Source: Morella rubra (taxonomy: Eukaryota > Streptophyta > Magnoliopsida > Fagales > Myricaceae). From it: DNA of 64,000 bases. Under the pieces are notes generated by a model that saw only the letters and a list, made by a program, of their open reading frames with translations, was not told the DNA's origin and searched no databases. Positions within the stretch are counted from its first letter, which is position 1; each line of letters opens with the position of its first letter. This document shows positions 1-12,700 of this stretch, one piece after another. The stretch lies in contig CM025855.1 of assembly GCA_003952965.2 (NCBI GenBank), positions 23,492,376 through 23,556,375 on the forward strand. The letters run 5' to 3'. The translations under genes and the position numbers were made by a program.

Positions 1-47
1 CAGCCGCTGAGGGATAGCCGTCAACGACTGACTTTAGGCGTTGGTAG

Positions 48-325
48 AATTATGCAGAATCGGTGCAATCAATCTCGTCATTAAAAGGAGACTGAAACTA
101 TCTTGGTTCCATTGCCACCTCCTCCTTGGTCAGGAAAGCACCAGCTTTCTGGCTGATCAGGAGCTCAGCATCAACGGACAAGACCTCGACGGCAATGACG
201 TCAAGAATTATTGCAGAATCGGTGCAAGTCACCAATGGGTTTCTGGGAAAATATTGAGACTGACGAACTCATCTTGGTGAAGGCCATCCATTCTTCGACC
301 TCCTCCTTGCTCATGAGGAATGACA
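48..325. repeat. Imperfect tandem duplication, unit about 158 bp
   Basis: Two copies begin with nearly the same phrase (AATTATGCAGAATCGGTGCAA at 48, AATTATTGCAGAATCGGTGCAA at 206) and each later contains CCACCTCCTCCTTG or GACCTCCTCCTTGCTC. Read on the minus strand, both copies give a similar short peptide containing a (L/M)(T/S)KEEV motif, interrupted by stops. It may be a decayed coding repeat. I do not recognise the family. Confidence 0.45.
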
Positions 326-2821
326 GAGATTCTGTGGAATCATACTCAGCTCGAAGGCAATAACCAGGTTACCGTTTGCATCCAATAATCGGGTTGGCCC
401 GGGAATTGGGGGGAAATTAAAATTCCCCCATTTTGCTTTCGGTGTTGGTACTCTATTCGACAATGGGAGTCTCAACACTTCTTTTCGCGATTTGTCCCCT
501 CCAGATTCCATAGGTGACCTTGGCATTTGGCGTCCACATTGCATCAAAGGAATAACATTCCTCGCATGGGCATAGCTCTCCCTTCGCCTATCTTCGCGCG
601 TCCTTAGCATGTTTTCGAATTTTGGGTGAGCATATTTCCACCTGCTAGCTTGTCGTTTGTGAGAGTTTTTTGTGCACCTGCTGTTTGTGAGAATGATACA
701 CAGATTGTACATGGCTTAGGACGAACACATTTTTTTTATTGCCACCAATATATGGCCGGAGTGTTTGAGAGTTTCACTGCACTACCGTTTCTCTTCAAAT
801 ATAGTATGCTTTCATTTGTTATAACTATAAACCTCTCTATTCTCACACAATTTTTCTGTTCCAGCAATAGTGTGAAATAAAATGCAGAGTGCAACTGTCC
901 AGCAGTATAACTCCACTTAGTAGAGCTCTATATTTTTTATGCACGGTGTGTGCCTTTAAAAGAATCAATTGATGATGGTATTTTCTTACCCATAGAAAAA
1001 TACAAAATTAGATAGCTTTTGGAAATAAAAGACCTGTAACAATAAAAACTAAATTGTAACTTCAAAAAGAATAGGCAAACATAATATAATCAATGTTGGC
1101 GATTTGATAAGAAATATTAAACAATGTGTTCTAAGGATAATTAATCTATTTCTTTTAGCTTCTCCTGCGAAACTGGATTGACAAAGACTAGAGTTTTTTC
1201 AAATAGCCTATATTATCTTGAATGTAGTTTTTGTCAGTTAGAAACAAACAATTGATCCTATTAAAAATAACAATCTGCATTGTGTAGTAGCATGAATATA
1301 AGCCCCGGAGAATGATAGCTCAATAGTTAGATACACAAACTACCACTCTTGGATCTCTAGACTATGGAGATGGCGAATAGACCATCAGGACTATGAAGAA
1401 AAGAAAATAGACAGTTGATTGAAAAACTGGTTTAAGGCATCCGAACCTCTTGAAAATAGTTTACAGAATTTTTTGAAGTTGAATGCCGTTTTTTGACATT
1501 GGACCTTATTAATTCTATCTGGTTGTCAACAGAGCCTCCTTTCCAATGTGATCGTTTGTTGGAGAATGAATGACACTAATTGATTACGTATGTCTACTTT
1601 AAATGATCCGCAGTTCTGTCTAGTTGTTGAGTGCAGCTCCATGTCAAGTGCTTCTCAAGTTAGTGAGTGCAACTAGCGGATCAGTCATCAGAGTACCCTT
1701 TGTTCACTAATCCATTTTGATCCCAGAATTGACATGGAAACCTTATTTTCATGCACTTCACATGCTAGTGGAACACATGTGCTAGTGGAAATGATCTTAT
1801 AAATTCTAGTAAACTTGTTGCAAAACATGCTGAATGTTTAAGTAATTTCTTCAACGATATACTTAGTAGGGCATGACATACGCATGACCATCCCCAATTT
1901 ATCCTCCTTATAATATACTAATCTAAGTGTTATTATGATAGGCTTGAGCTAAACTACACGAGGGTCATATTTAGTATCACATTTTACAACAATCAAAATG
2001 CTAGTAAAAGTTACATTTGTTGTTTTCGGATTAGTGCTTTTGATATTGTCTATTTTAGCCATCGGTTAGAAATATTTCTATAGCTTATTTTTATGTTCTT
2101 TGGCCATCCTGCCTCTCATACTTTATACGCTTCTTCACTTATTAAAGTGCAGTACAATTCCGATCAGACAAGTATTGGTGATTGGCAAGACTTGTTCAAC
2201 TGGTGGGATACCTTGAGCTGGAGATGACACAAGCACTACGAATTTCTGGTTTTGGTGTTTTTTTGTCTCCTCTACCTTCATGAATTATTTTGTCCACTGC
2301 AACAGTGCCTATAACATATCAAGTTTTCTGAATAAATTTCAGTGCCCTGCGCCTTACCTTGTTGTCGATTTGAATGTCTAATGGGCCTTGTTAAGCAACC
2401 TTCACAGAGCACATCCTCTGCAACCTTCATAGAGCGCATCCTTACACTACAACGTTGCAGACCAGCCCCCACAGAATACAGCCAATGTCAAGGATACAAC
2501 AAATTCTGTACATCTCAAGCGCACTACAACAAAATTCCACAACACTGATTTTTTAGAAATTACCCAGTTGTGAATTTGGTTGTATTCAAGACGTGAAGCG
2601 TTTTTACCCAATTTCGATTGCCCTTGGAGCATTTCATCTGTTCTTAGTGACGCCGGCCAAATCAGCTCTCTTTTCCTTTCTTGTAATTTTCTTTTCTCCA
2701 CCGGAAATGCCAAATCTCTTGCGCATCAAATCGCTGGTTGGGCTACGTATAGCCATCTGTTGAGTGATGTGTTCCCCGTTCTACTATCATTGGGTGTATG
2801 CTGCATTTGATCCCCTAGTTG
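326..2821. other. Non-coding stretch, nothing recognised
   Basis: AT-rich sequence with only short spurious reading frames in all six frames. The longest (minus, 311-712, 133 codons) has no recognisable domain. A CACTA-like 13-mer begins near 2522, but no partner end was found. I see no supported gene, RNA or complete repeat here. Confidence 0.5.
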
Positions 2822-2826
2822 TATCT

Positions 2827-3579
2827 TGTTAAAGTGTTTTCAAAATAATAATTATTATATATTATATTTTGTGATTGGGAGTTTATTAAAGTGTCCCACA
2901 TGGGAACTCCTACTTTATAGGATTGCATTTATTATTGGAGAGCTTTAGCATGTATTTGATATAGTGCAAGACATGGAGTCTATGGTGCACCACACGCACA
3001 CACACACGCGCGCGTGGCGTGGGCTGTAGGGCGCTAGGGGCGCTTTTGTGGCGCACTTGGCATGAAGCATCGGAGCGAGGATCTGAGCCGTGTATTTTTG
3101 GTCTTTTGATCGGACGGTTAGATCGCATTTATTTCAGCTTTGATGAAAATCCAACGGTGGATTTTATTTATAGTTTAAATCCGTATGGTTAGTTATCTAA
3201 TCATGGATATTAAAACGTGTTTAAAACGTGATCACGATTTGATAAATCTTATCCACGATATTAGCAGTTTTTAAACTGCTATCATCACGTCGTTTGGATT
3301 TAAACTGAATAATCACGTCGTTTGGTTAAGTAACTACCTCCATTTTAAATGTAAAATGTTTTGAAACTATCAAGAGGTTGAACGTACATTTTTCGTGAGT
3401 TGTGCTACGCATTTTGTACGAGTGGATCCCTAAAATTCAGGCTCTATTGTATCCTAAACGAATTTGACTTACCCTGTGCACAAACTGGTGGGGGCAAATA
3501 TCGTTTAAGGAAAGCAACGCTGTTGTGCCTTTGGAGCAATTTTTTTTTGTATCTTTCCTTCTCTTTCTATATTTTTACA
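2827..3579 (+). repeat. 5' LTR of the copia element
   Basis: Begins TG and ends CA, and matches 7872-8629 almost throughout. It holds an AT-rich head, a CA/CG dinucleotide tract near 2992-3015 that differs in length between the two LTRs, and a repeated motif TCACGTCGTTTGG near 3284-3325. The gag start lies only 20 bases after its end. Confidence 0.93.
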
Positions 3580-3599
3580 ATTTTAAACGATATTTTGCA

Positions 3600-4718
3600 A
3601 TGGCACTCACATTGAAGGAACAAAATTCGGATTTCAAGAAATTGGAGCGTTTTGATGGAGCCAATTTCAAGCGATGGCAGAAGAAGATGCACTTTGTGTT
3701 GGCGAATCAGAAACTGGCATATGTTCTGACTACCCCCAAACCTACATTGTCTGACAATGAGACTATTGCAGAGACTCGTGAAAGGCTGAAATGGGAGCAA
3801 CATGATTATCTCTGCAAGGGCTATATCTGTAACGCTATGGTTGACTCACTGTTCGGCATCTACATCAACAAGGCTACTGCCAAGGAGATCTGGGATGCAC
3901 TGGAGGCTAAGTATTTGCTGGAGGACGAAACCAGTAAGAAGTTTCTTGCTACGAAATTTTTTAATTACAAAATGGTTGATACTAGGCCTGTTTTTGAGCA
4001 ATTTAACAAAATTTTGCATATCCTTGATCAGTTCACACCATTTAACATGAAAATGGATGAGGAAATTTCTGTCTCTTCCATTATAGACAAATTACCACCT
4101 TCCTGGAAAGAGTACAGGAAATTGCTAAAGCATAAGAAAGAAAATATTACTCTTGCTCAGTTTGGTCAGCATATTCAAGTAGAGGAAGAACTGAGACGTA
4201 ATCAAGCTATGGAAGATGATACTGTTCAAGCTATTAAAGTTTTGACAGTGGAGGAAGTTGGTCCTTCGAATTCAAAGAAGAGAAAGGCTGAAGATCAGAA
4301 ACAAGAGAAGTACAACAAGAGGAAAAAGAAAGGGAATTGCTACAATTGTGGCAAGCCTGGTCACTATAAGCGTGACTGTCGTCTTCCTAAAAAGAAGAAG
4401 AAGAATTGGCTGCAACATCAAAGCTCGGAGTCTAATGGCTCAAAGGATTCTGATCCTAAAGGCAAGGAGAAATTTGTACCTGTTATCTCAGAGGTCAATT
4501 TGATCAAAGGAGATGGTTCGTGGTGGATTGATTCTGGAGCAACAAGGCATGTTTGTCATGACAGGAGTCAATTCACGAACTTCGAAGCAATGGAGAATGG
4601 TCATGTCCTCTATATGGGGAATTTGTCCACTGCTGCTGTGAAAGGAAGTGGAACAGTAGACTTGCAGTTTAGCTCTGGAAAAGCCTTAACTTTATCTGAG
4701 GTGTTGTATGTTCCTTAG
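3600..4718 (+). pseudogene. copia gag and start of protease, ended by an in-frame stop
   Basis: The ATG at 3600 is the natural gag start; the open frame upstream runs through the LTR. The product would be about 372 residues. It holds a UBN2-type gag domain, then a basic stretch and a CCHC zinc knuckle (CYNCGKPGHYKRDC, about 4339-4380) that binds the element's RNA. The aspartic protease motif WWIDSGATRH follows near 4522. Translation stops at TAG 4716-4718, within the conserved stretch just after protease, while the same frame stays clearly coding beyond it. Gag itself looks intact, so this could still yield a Gag-like particle protein if transcribed. Copia elements normally read gag and pol as one frame, so this stop is probably a lesion. 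Confidence 0.88.
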
Positions 4719-7336
4719 ATTAGGAAAAATCTTGTATCTGGTGGTCTTTTGAACAAGTTTGGTTTTAAAAGTGTATTTGAGTCAGACATGTTTATTCTGA
4801 CTAAGGGTGGGACATTTGTGGGTAAGGGTTACTTGTGTGATGGTATGTTTAAGCTTAACATTGTGGGAAATGCAAAAGTTATTTCTGTTTACATGCTTGG
4901 CTCATTTTCTTTATGGCATTACAGATTAGGTCATATAAATGTTAGAAAAATGCATGATATGATAGGTTTAGACCTAATTCCAAATATTGAAAATGATATG
5001 ATTGAGAAATGTCATGTTTATATGAAAACAAAAATGACTAGAAAACCGTTTTAGAAAAGTGAACGAACCTCGTCTCTATTGGAACTCATCCATAGTGATG
5101 TTTGTGATTTACATAGCACACCCACTAGAGGTGGTCGAAAATATTTTGTAACGTTTATAGATGACTTTTCAAAATATTGCTATGTGTTTTTAATGCATTC
5201 AAAGGATGAAGTGTTAGAAAATTTTAAAAGATTCAAAGATGAGGTTGAAAACCAATGTGATGCTAAAATCAAACGTCTCAAGTCCGTCAGAGGTGGAGAA
5301 TTTTATTTTCCAGTATTTTATGAATCTGTTGGTATAATACATGAGACAACGATAGCATATACTCCTCAACAAAACGGAGTAGCTGAAAGAAAAAATCGGA
5401 CATTGGTTGAAATGGTTAATGCAATGATGAATGTTTCAGGTTTGAGTAATTCTTTTTGGGGTGAAGCTTTACTTACAGCTTGTTATATATTAAATAGAAT
5501 TCCACAAAAGAACTCCAAGGTGACTCCATACGAATTATGGAAGAAAAGAAAACCAAATCTGAATTATTTGCAAGATATGGGGATGCAGAGCAATAGTCCG
5601 ATTACCTGAACCAAAAATTAGAAATTGGGACAAAAATCTATTGAATGCATATTTCTTGGTTACGCTCAACATAGCAAAGGTTACAGGTTCTTAATTGTTG
5701 AACCAAATAGCTATGTTGATGTTCATACAATTATAGAATCCAGAGATGCCGAATTCTTTGAAAATAGGTTCACTACAATTTCATCCTTAAAAGATAAGGA
5801 GGTCGAACCTATTGATAGATCTTATGAATTTGGTGAAACTAGTCAAACTCCTGAAATAAGGAGTAAAAGAATAAGGAAAGAAAAATCTTCTGGACCATAT
5901 TTCATAACGTTCTTAGTTGAAGGATCACAAGATGGTGAATGTCATCAAATGCTGATAACTCCAGTTTAGAACCTGATCCTTTGACATTTAATGAGGCTAT
6001 GAAGTCTGAGGATTCTGCTTTCTGGAAGGAAGCTATCGATGATGAAATGGATTCTATAATGGGAAATAATACTTGGAAGTTGGTAGACCTTCCACCGGGG
6101 TCTACATCAATTGGCTGTAAGTGGATACTGCTTTTTTGAATGGGAAACTTGTGGAAGAGATTTATATGGATCAACCTGAGGGATTTGTGATGCCTGGACA
6201 AGAACATAAGGTATGCAAATTGGTTAGATCTTTATATGGTCTCAAACAAGCTCCTAAGCAGTGGCATGAGAAATTTGACGAGGCTGTCATTGCTAATGGG
6301 TATCGGAGTACATGAATCCGATAAGTGTGTTTATAGCAAGTTTCATGGGAATCAAGGTGTTATTATTATTTGTTTGTATGTGGATGATATGTTAATTTTT
6401 GGAATTGATATGACATCTGTGTTAGACACCAAAAAGTTTTTATCATCAACATTTGACATGAAAGATTTGGGTGTTGCTGATGTGATTCTAGGAATTAGAA
6501 TTAGTAGAAATACTAATTGTATCACTCTGACCCAGTCACATTATATTGAGAAAATTCTCAAACGGTTAAATCATATGGATTGTAAACCGGTTTCAACACC
6601 TTTTGATAAAAGTGTGAAACTTTTTCCAAATACTGGAAGAGCTGTAGATCAGCTGACTTATGCAAGAGTTATAGGGTGTTTAATGTATGTCATGACTTGT
6701 ATGCGTCCTGACATAGGCTTTGTTGTTGGGAAATTGAGTAGATACACTAGTAACCCAGGGCATATTCATTGGAATGTTGTACGTAGAGTTCTTCAATATT
6801 TAAAAAGAACCATGGGTTATGGTATCCAGTACAACGGATATCTTTTTGTGTTAGAAGGCTTTACTGATGCTAATTGAATCAATAAGAATGAGGATCACAA
6901 ATCCACAAGTGGTTGGATATTCACACTTGGTGGTGGGGCGATCTCATGGGGATCTAAGAAACAAAGCATCATTACAGATTCGACCATGGCATCCGAATTT
7001 GTTGCTTTGGCTTCATGTGGGAAAGAGGCTGAATGGTTACAGAATTTATTACTGGAAATTCCTATTTGGCCTAAACCGATGGCGCCAATATCAATCCACT
7101 GTGATAGCCAAGCTACATTATCTCTGGCATATAGCAATGTCTATAATGGCAAATCTAGACATATTGGCCTGAGACATAGCTATGTGAGACAATTACTCAC
7201 TGATGGAGTAATTACTATAAGCTTTGTAAGATCTTCTGAAAATCTTGCGGATCCGTTGACTAAAGGACTTACAAAGGATTTGGTGTGGAAAACATCAAAA
7301 GGGATGGGGCTAAAACTAATGATTCAAAATCACTAA
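4719..7336 (+). pseudogene. copia pol (integrase, RT, RNase H), multiply broken
   Basis: Remnants in order: integrase zinc-binding region (about 4910-5050), integrase core (about 5079-5560; FIDDFSKYCYVF, and TPQQNGVAERKNRT near the catalytic Glu), RT (about 5980-6800; YGLKQAPKQWH, YVDDML near 6377) and RNase H (6878-7336; STSGW, SRHIGLRH). Visible lesions: TAG at 5052-5054; paired compensating frame changes near 5575 and 5622; a frameshift near 5935; a frame change joined to a deletion at about 6121, where the RT fingers region is missing; a frameshift near 6305; and TGA at 6875-6877. The YVDD catalytic motif survives, but the first RT catalytic Asp region is lost. No functional polymerase can be made. 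Confidence 0.92.
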
Positions 7337-7856
7337 ATGATGGAAACTCAACCCAACACTTGAAGTATCAAGCTCTTGGGTTTAATGAGCAAAAGTACAT
7401 CCTACGGTGATGACAAGCACTTTACAGTTTTGACCATCTCCAATAGGACAAGTGCTTGGTACCTGTAATGTATAACTTGAGGTGTTGTGCTTCTAAACAC
7501 TTAATAGGCTTGGAACACTGTATGTGTTCAAGGGAGTGTGTTATTACAGGACACTCAAAAGTCTACCTATATGAGTGTCGAGGGTGGTGCCGCCCTCTAT
7601 GAGAATTCGGTTTTATATCTAGAGCACTCATGAAAAGGATACATGACCCACGACCAATCCACAGGTCAGCTTTCTGAATCTCTTGATAGGCTTAACTCTT
7701 ATGTGTGAGGTACATCCGGCTGATTATATAGGATTGATGGTTCAAAGCTTGTCTACCATACTTTTCAAATCAGCTTTGACGTATTTTCACTAAGTAAAGG
7801 TTCAAGTCCACAATACACCTTTATTTATGCATAAGAGTTGTTATTCTGGTATTTTG

Positions 7857-7871
7857 AAAATGGTGGGGGAT
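7857..7871 (+). other. Polypurine tract of the copia element
   Basis: The purine-rich run AAAATGGTGGGGGA directly precedes the 3' LTR, the position where plus-strand DNA synthesis is primed in LTR retrotransposons. Confidence 0.8.
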
Positions 7872-8629
7872 TGTTAAAGTGTTTTCAAAATAATTATTAT
7901 TATATATTATATTTTGGGATTGGATGTTTATTAAAGTGTCCCACATGGGAACTCCTACTTTCTAGGATTGCATTTATTATTGGAGAGCTTTAGCATGTAT
8001 TTGATATAGTGCAAGACATGGAGTCCATGGTGCACCACACGCACACGCACACGCGCGGTGTGGGCTGTAGGGCTCTAGGAGCGCTTATGAGGCGCACTTG
8101 GCACTTAGCACGAAGCATCGGAGCGAGGATTTGAGCCGTGTATTTTTGGTCTTTTGATCGGACGGTCAGATTGCATTTATTTCAGCTTTGATGAAAATCC
8201 AACGGTGGATTTTATTTATAGTTTAAATCCGTATGGTTAGTTATCTAATCATGGATATTAAAACGTGTTTAAAACGTGATCACGATTTGATAAATCGTGT
8301 CCACGATATTAGCAGTTTTTAAACTGCTATAATCACGTTGTTTGGATTTAAACTGAATAATCACATCGTTTGGTTAAGTAACTGCCTCCATTTTAAATGT
8401 AAAATGTTTTGAAACTATCAAGAGGTTGAACGTACATTTTTCGTGAGTTGTGCTACGCATTTCTGTACGAGTGGATCCCTAAAATCTAGGCTCTATTGTA
8501 TCCTAAACGAATTTGACTTACCCTGTGTACAAACTGGTGGGGCAAATATCGTTTAAGGAAAGCAACGCTGTTGTGCTTTTGGAGCAATGTTCTTTTCCGT
8601 ATCTTTCCTTCTCTTTCTATATTTTTACA
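7872..8629 (+). repeat. 3' LTR of the copia element
   Basis: Matches the 5' LTR (2827-3579) with scattered substitutions, a small insertion (extra CTTAGCA-like bases near 8103) and a shorter CA/CG tract. It ends in CA at 8629 and is followed by TATCT, the second copy of the target duplication. Confidence 0.93.
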
Positions 8630-8634
8630 TATCT

Positions 8635-9929
8635 TTTCTCCCTAGTAATACAAGTTGGTACTAGTATTGCATAAAATAATAATAATAATAATGATGTGCA
8701 CAAAGGATAAATTAATTGTGCGCTTCACTACCTGTGATATATAACTTAACCGTAAATTTTTGTTCACATCTACTACATCAAGATATAACCGAACAAATTA
8801 TTGCTAACTGTAGAGAAGAATTCCTCATTTACTACGTCAAACAAGGTAGTGGATAACTGTTATTTTTTTGGGGTAAGTAATAACTATTATTTTAATATAT
8901 GTATAAGAGATGTTTGTAGCATAAATTGTATATAGTTTACTAAAGTTTTTGACACGTCGGACACCAATAGCACAAGATAGCACCGAACATATTACATTTA
9001 CTAAATTTTTTGCAATCCCAAAGTGGGACAAAGCTACAAACGTGCAATATATATGTTATAGACACTTGGATCCCCAAGCATGTATGCCCAACGAAGTAAT
9101 ATTTGAAATCAATTCAACGTAGGAGAAGAAACAAAAAAGAAATGCACTGAAATGTGTCTAACTCATTTGTCGACGGATCCCACACAAAAATTATTTTGGC
9201 ATTGGGCGGGAAGGGATGGCGCCCACGACTTCCAGGAGGAAAAGTTATAAACTTACTTTTGGAGAAGCGCCAATGTTTGAAACACTCGTCTAACACTTTA
9301 ACCAGATTTTTGTGGTTCAGAATCCCCCATTGGGAAGGAGATGAGCAACATATTCCATCTTCTCCATCCACGGGACATTTTCGTTGTAAGGTGCTCTGTT
9401 CCATAAGTGGTTGCGCACTCTGTGTGCTCAGTGGATGTAGTTATGACTCCCGCACATTCTGTCATCAAGTGCACACACGAGCATTCTCATGTTGCTATGC
9501 TGTATATCTATCGCAATAATTGCATCTGTCTTTATTTTTGCTATTCAGAACGTTTTTTCGGTGTGAGTTCATCTAATGGCTCGGAAGTGCTATGCCAGGG
9601 AAGAAGGGAGGACGTTCGTCCCAACATCGATGTTAGAGTGTAAGGGTTCCAATCCTTTGCCTTCACAACCGTCTCAGCTCTCACTGCAAGATTCCCCTTT
9701 GGGGTCTTCGGATGCGAGGGTAGAGTTGTAGATGGCCAGTATAATTGCAGTGCAAATTGTTTGTAAAGGCTCTTGGAGAAATCAATATCATACAAAATGA
9801 AGCTGCCTATCACTTGCACTTGTAGTTATTCTGTTGGAGAATGTATATGCAATATTTGCTGATGCTGCAATTTTTAAAGCCTTTGGAGCTTTGTTCACCT
9901 TCAGATGAAGCCGAAAGAACAGAATTGAA
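8635..9929. other. Non-coding stretch, nothing recognised
   Basis: Contains a short AAT microsatellite near 8674-8692. Reading frames are short, overlap on opposite strands and show no domain. I see no supported gene. Confidence 0.5.
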
Positions 9930-10690
9930 ATTTACATGGAACTTTATTTGAGAATGCATGTGCAATTGAAGGCATTCGTTTTAAATTTTTTCTGTTCTTG
10001 GATAATGCATATGTGATAGAAGCTCGCTTCTGCAATTTTTGTTAGTCTTCTTTGAAACTCTGTTGGATAATGCATGTGTAATTGAAGGCATCTATTCAAT
10101 TATCTAAATTCATTGGAATTGTTGGATAATGCAGATGCAATAGAAGTTGAGGCAGCAATTTTTAAATTCTTTATAACTTTCTTGGATAATGCATATGTGA
10201 CCGAGGTTGGCGAAGTAAGTGAATTTCGCACTACATTCTTTGCGATTCATGCTGTATTTCCTGGGGTAAGTGGGAGAGAGTATGGTGGGTTTTGAAATGT
10301 TGCTATTAATTTATATGGAACTTTATTCAGTAGTGCATGTGCAATTGAATGCATCCATTTCAATTTTTTTAAATTTAGTTCTATTGTTGGAATTGAATAA
10401 TGCATATGCAATAGGAGCTCTGTACTTTTAAATTCTTTGACATTTTATTGGATAATTCATGTGCAATTGAAGCCATCTATTCAATTGTCTAACTTCATTG
10501 GAATTGTTGGATAATGCATATGCAATAAAAGCTGAGGTAGAAGTTTTTAAATTTGTTGGAACTTTTTTGGATAACGCATACGTAATAATTGAGACTGGGG
10601 ATATAACTGAATTTCACACTCACTTCTTTGCTATTCATTGTGTGTTCTCTGGTGTGGACTCTAACATGTGGATAGGGTGCAGGACGAATA
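9930..10690. repeat. Tandem duplication, about 380 bp, built of smaller decayed repeats
   Basis: Copy 1 (about 9930-10308) and copy 2 (about 10309-10690) align along their length. For example, CATCTATTCAATT occurs at 10089 and 10474 and the TGGAACTTTATT block at 9935 and 10314. Within each copy a shorter phrase, TTGGATAATGCATATGCAAT and variants, recurs about every 60-130 bases. Reading frames are short and differ between copies, so it is probably not coding. Confidence 0.75.
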
Positions 10691-11985
10691 TGGACAGCTT
10701 CTTGTGAGGTATATTGCAGTCTGCACTGGACTTTTAATATGTGGTTTTCAATAGAATGTGTAATTACATTTCTGGTTGGCAAAATGATAAGCTGGTAACT
10801 TAGTAGGTTAAGATCTTTTTCACTGTATTGGAATGTGTTCATTCAGAAGGCATTCTTGAGGACATTTATTGTGTTTGTGCGCTATGCTTGTTTGATTAAG
10901 GTGAAGGCCTATAGGGTACCGGGAGCTTGAGACTTCATGGTGATCTATGTTCACACTCTTTTCAAAACTTTCACCCGGTTCTCTTACCACTCTCACCACC
11001 TTCTGTTACCACAACGAATATGCAGATTGCCTCTAAAAATTGCAGTGTTCTCAATATTGATACTGTTTGCATAGTTTATCAATGATTTCAGCACTTGCAT
11101 GTAATGATTCTATCCATAACACTTTCTGCAGAGATATGTTGTGGCTTTCAATATCTGATCAGGGATGAACTTCTTAAACCACGCTTGGTTGGATTGGCGT
11201 TTTTTGTGAGTAGATCAACAAATGATATTTTGACAATTTTAGGGTCAGATACTCAAGGAGTTCAAGAGGATCAGGTTATTAATATAGGTTGTAGTTGCAG
11301 GTAGCTACTTCTGTTTTGGAGTAACGTAAATATTTGCAAAATCTGGATTTGCATACTTGATTAATATGGGTACTCTGTTATTCTCCATCTTGTTATGAGA
11401 ATCTTACATAGTACCTTTGATCTCCATAGTTTATATAAACGTTTGTTTTGTTATTCCACACCAAATAGTGTAAATCCCACAAATGAGTATACTCTGTTGT
11501 TTTTGTTAATCACCACTAGAATTTATTTATGAAATATATTCATGTTTGAAATCTATTTTTTTAATTTCCTGATGGTCACTTGAAATAAATTAATTAGTAG
11601 AGCTCAATGGAAAGAAATCTGCAAATAATCAATTAAAATATGAAAATTTCAAACAGTCGGAATAATTCCCTAAATATCCTGGATTCTTAAAAAAAAAAAA
11701 AACTCATTTGGTGCAATGCCCATGGCTCAAAATTCACCAACGACGATGAACTCTGTTGTGGGCATAGTAGCAACTCACATGATCTGAAAAAATCACTCCC
11801 TGCAAACCTTGCTCTGTTGAGAATGGCCTTTAGCCACAAAGATCAGCCATCGTCGTTGTTGGGTTAAAGCGACAAAAGAGGTGGGAAATTTTCTTATTAC
11901 CTTTGGCAAGTTAATAAATTTTTTCATATTTTAAGTTTTTATGAGAAAATTTTGAGATTATATGATATTTGTATGAAAATTTATT
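10691..11985. other. Non-coding stretch, nothing recognised
   Basis: AT-rich, no long reading frame, no repeat arms seen. A poly(A) run lies at about 11690-11702. Confidence 0.45.
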
Positions 11986-12496
11986 GGGGTAATGTCATTG
12001 TTCGCCCCTTAACTATGAATCAATTGTAATTGTGCTCCCTTAACTATCAGAACTTTGATTTACGTCCTTTAAGTTTCAAACATTCTTAATATTTGCCTCC
12101 TGTTCAAATCGGCCGTTAAGTTTGACGAAAAACATCTGTAAAATAACCAAAATGACCCTTCAAGACAAAATTACTTAAAATATTAAAAAATTCATTTAAA
12201 ATAAAAAAATGATATTAAAAAGTTAATATTTTTTAAATAAAACTATTGAAACTCTATTTCAGTAATCTATATATATTTTTAATTTATTTTTCAAATATTT
12301 ATTTATTTTTTAAAATTATTTTTGAGGGCATTTTGATAATTTTACAAGCATTTTCATAAAATTTAACGGTTGATTTGAACGGGGGATGAATATTGAGAAT
12401 GTCTGAAATTTATAGGATGTAAATTGTAGTTCTGATAGTTAAGGGAGTGCAATTGCAATTGATCCATAGTTAAGGAGCGAATAATGACATTACTAC
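11986..12496. mobile_element. Non-autonomous MULE-type element with long inverted ends
   Basis: The ends are inverted copies of each other over about 130 bp: the left starts GGGGTAATGTCATT, the right read inverted starts GTAGTAATGTCATT, followed by matching blocks such as CTCCCTTAACTATCAGAACT. A 9-bp direct repeat AAATTTATT flanks it (11977-11985 and 12497-12505), typical of Mutator-like transposition. At 511 bp and AT-rich inside, it has no transposase and must have moved using one encoded elsewhere. The internal sequence matches the outer element at 18820-20296. Confidence 0.9.
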
Positions 12497-12700
12497 AAAT
12501 TTATTAGAATTGGTAATAGAGAATCATGGCATCGTGAAGCACATTGCAACTCAATTTCTCCTACTTTAATTAAAAAGGAAACTAAAAACAGTATTGCCGC
12601 TCAAGTTCTTATTCTTCTACTCTTCCTTTTTCTTCTTCCTTCTCCTCCTCCTCCTTCTCTTTCACTCTCTCGATTTCTATCTTTTGATTTCTCGTGAGGT

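Larger units (their letters stand above)
2827..8629 (+). mobile_element. Ty1/copia LTR retrotransposon, structurally complete, coding-dead
   Basis: The element starts TGTTAAAG and ends ATTTTTACA and is flanked by the 5-bp direct repeat TATCT (2822-2826 and 8630-8634). It has two LTRs of 753 and 758 bp and gag, protease, integrase, reverse transcriptase and RNase H remnants in copia order. A purine-rich tract lies just before the 3' LTR. The LTRs differ by roughly 25-30 substitutions plus a few small indels by eye, so the insertion is not very recent. The polyprotein carries several nonsense codons, several frameshifts and a deletion in RT, so it cannot be autonomous. Intact LTRs could still promote transcription. 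No canonical initiator-Met primer site follows the 5' LTR. Confidence 0.95.

Noticed and set aside
311..712. 133-codon minus-strand frame near the window start
   Set aside because: No recognisable domain, no clear splice structure. Probably chance or debris next to the tandem duplication.
1305..1345. tRNA-like ATAGCTCAATAGTTAGA sequence
   Set aside because: Resembles a D-arm/A box, but no acceptor stem, anticodon loop or B box can be folded. Not a tRNA gene.
2522..2545. CACTACAACAAAATTCC, a CACTA-like terminus
   Set aside because: It shares about 12 bases with the end at 13334, but flanking triplets differ and no subterminal repeats follow. Not enough to call an element.
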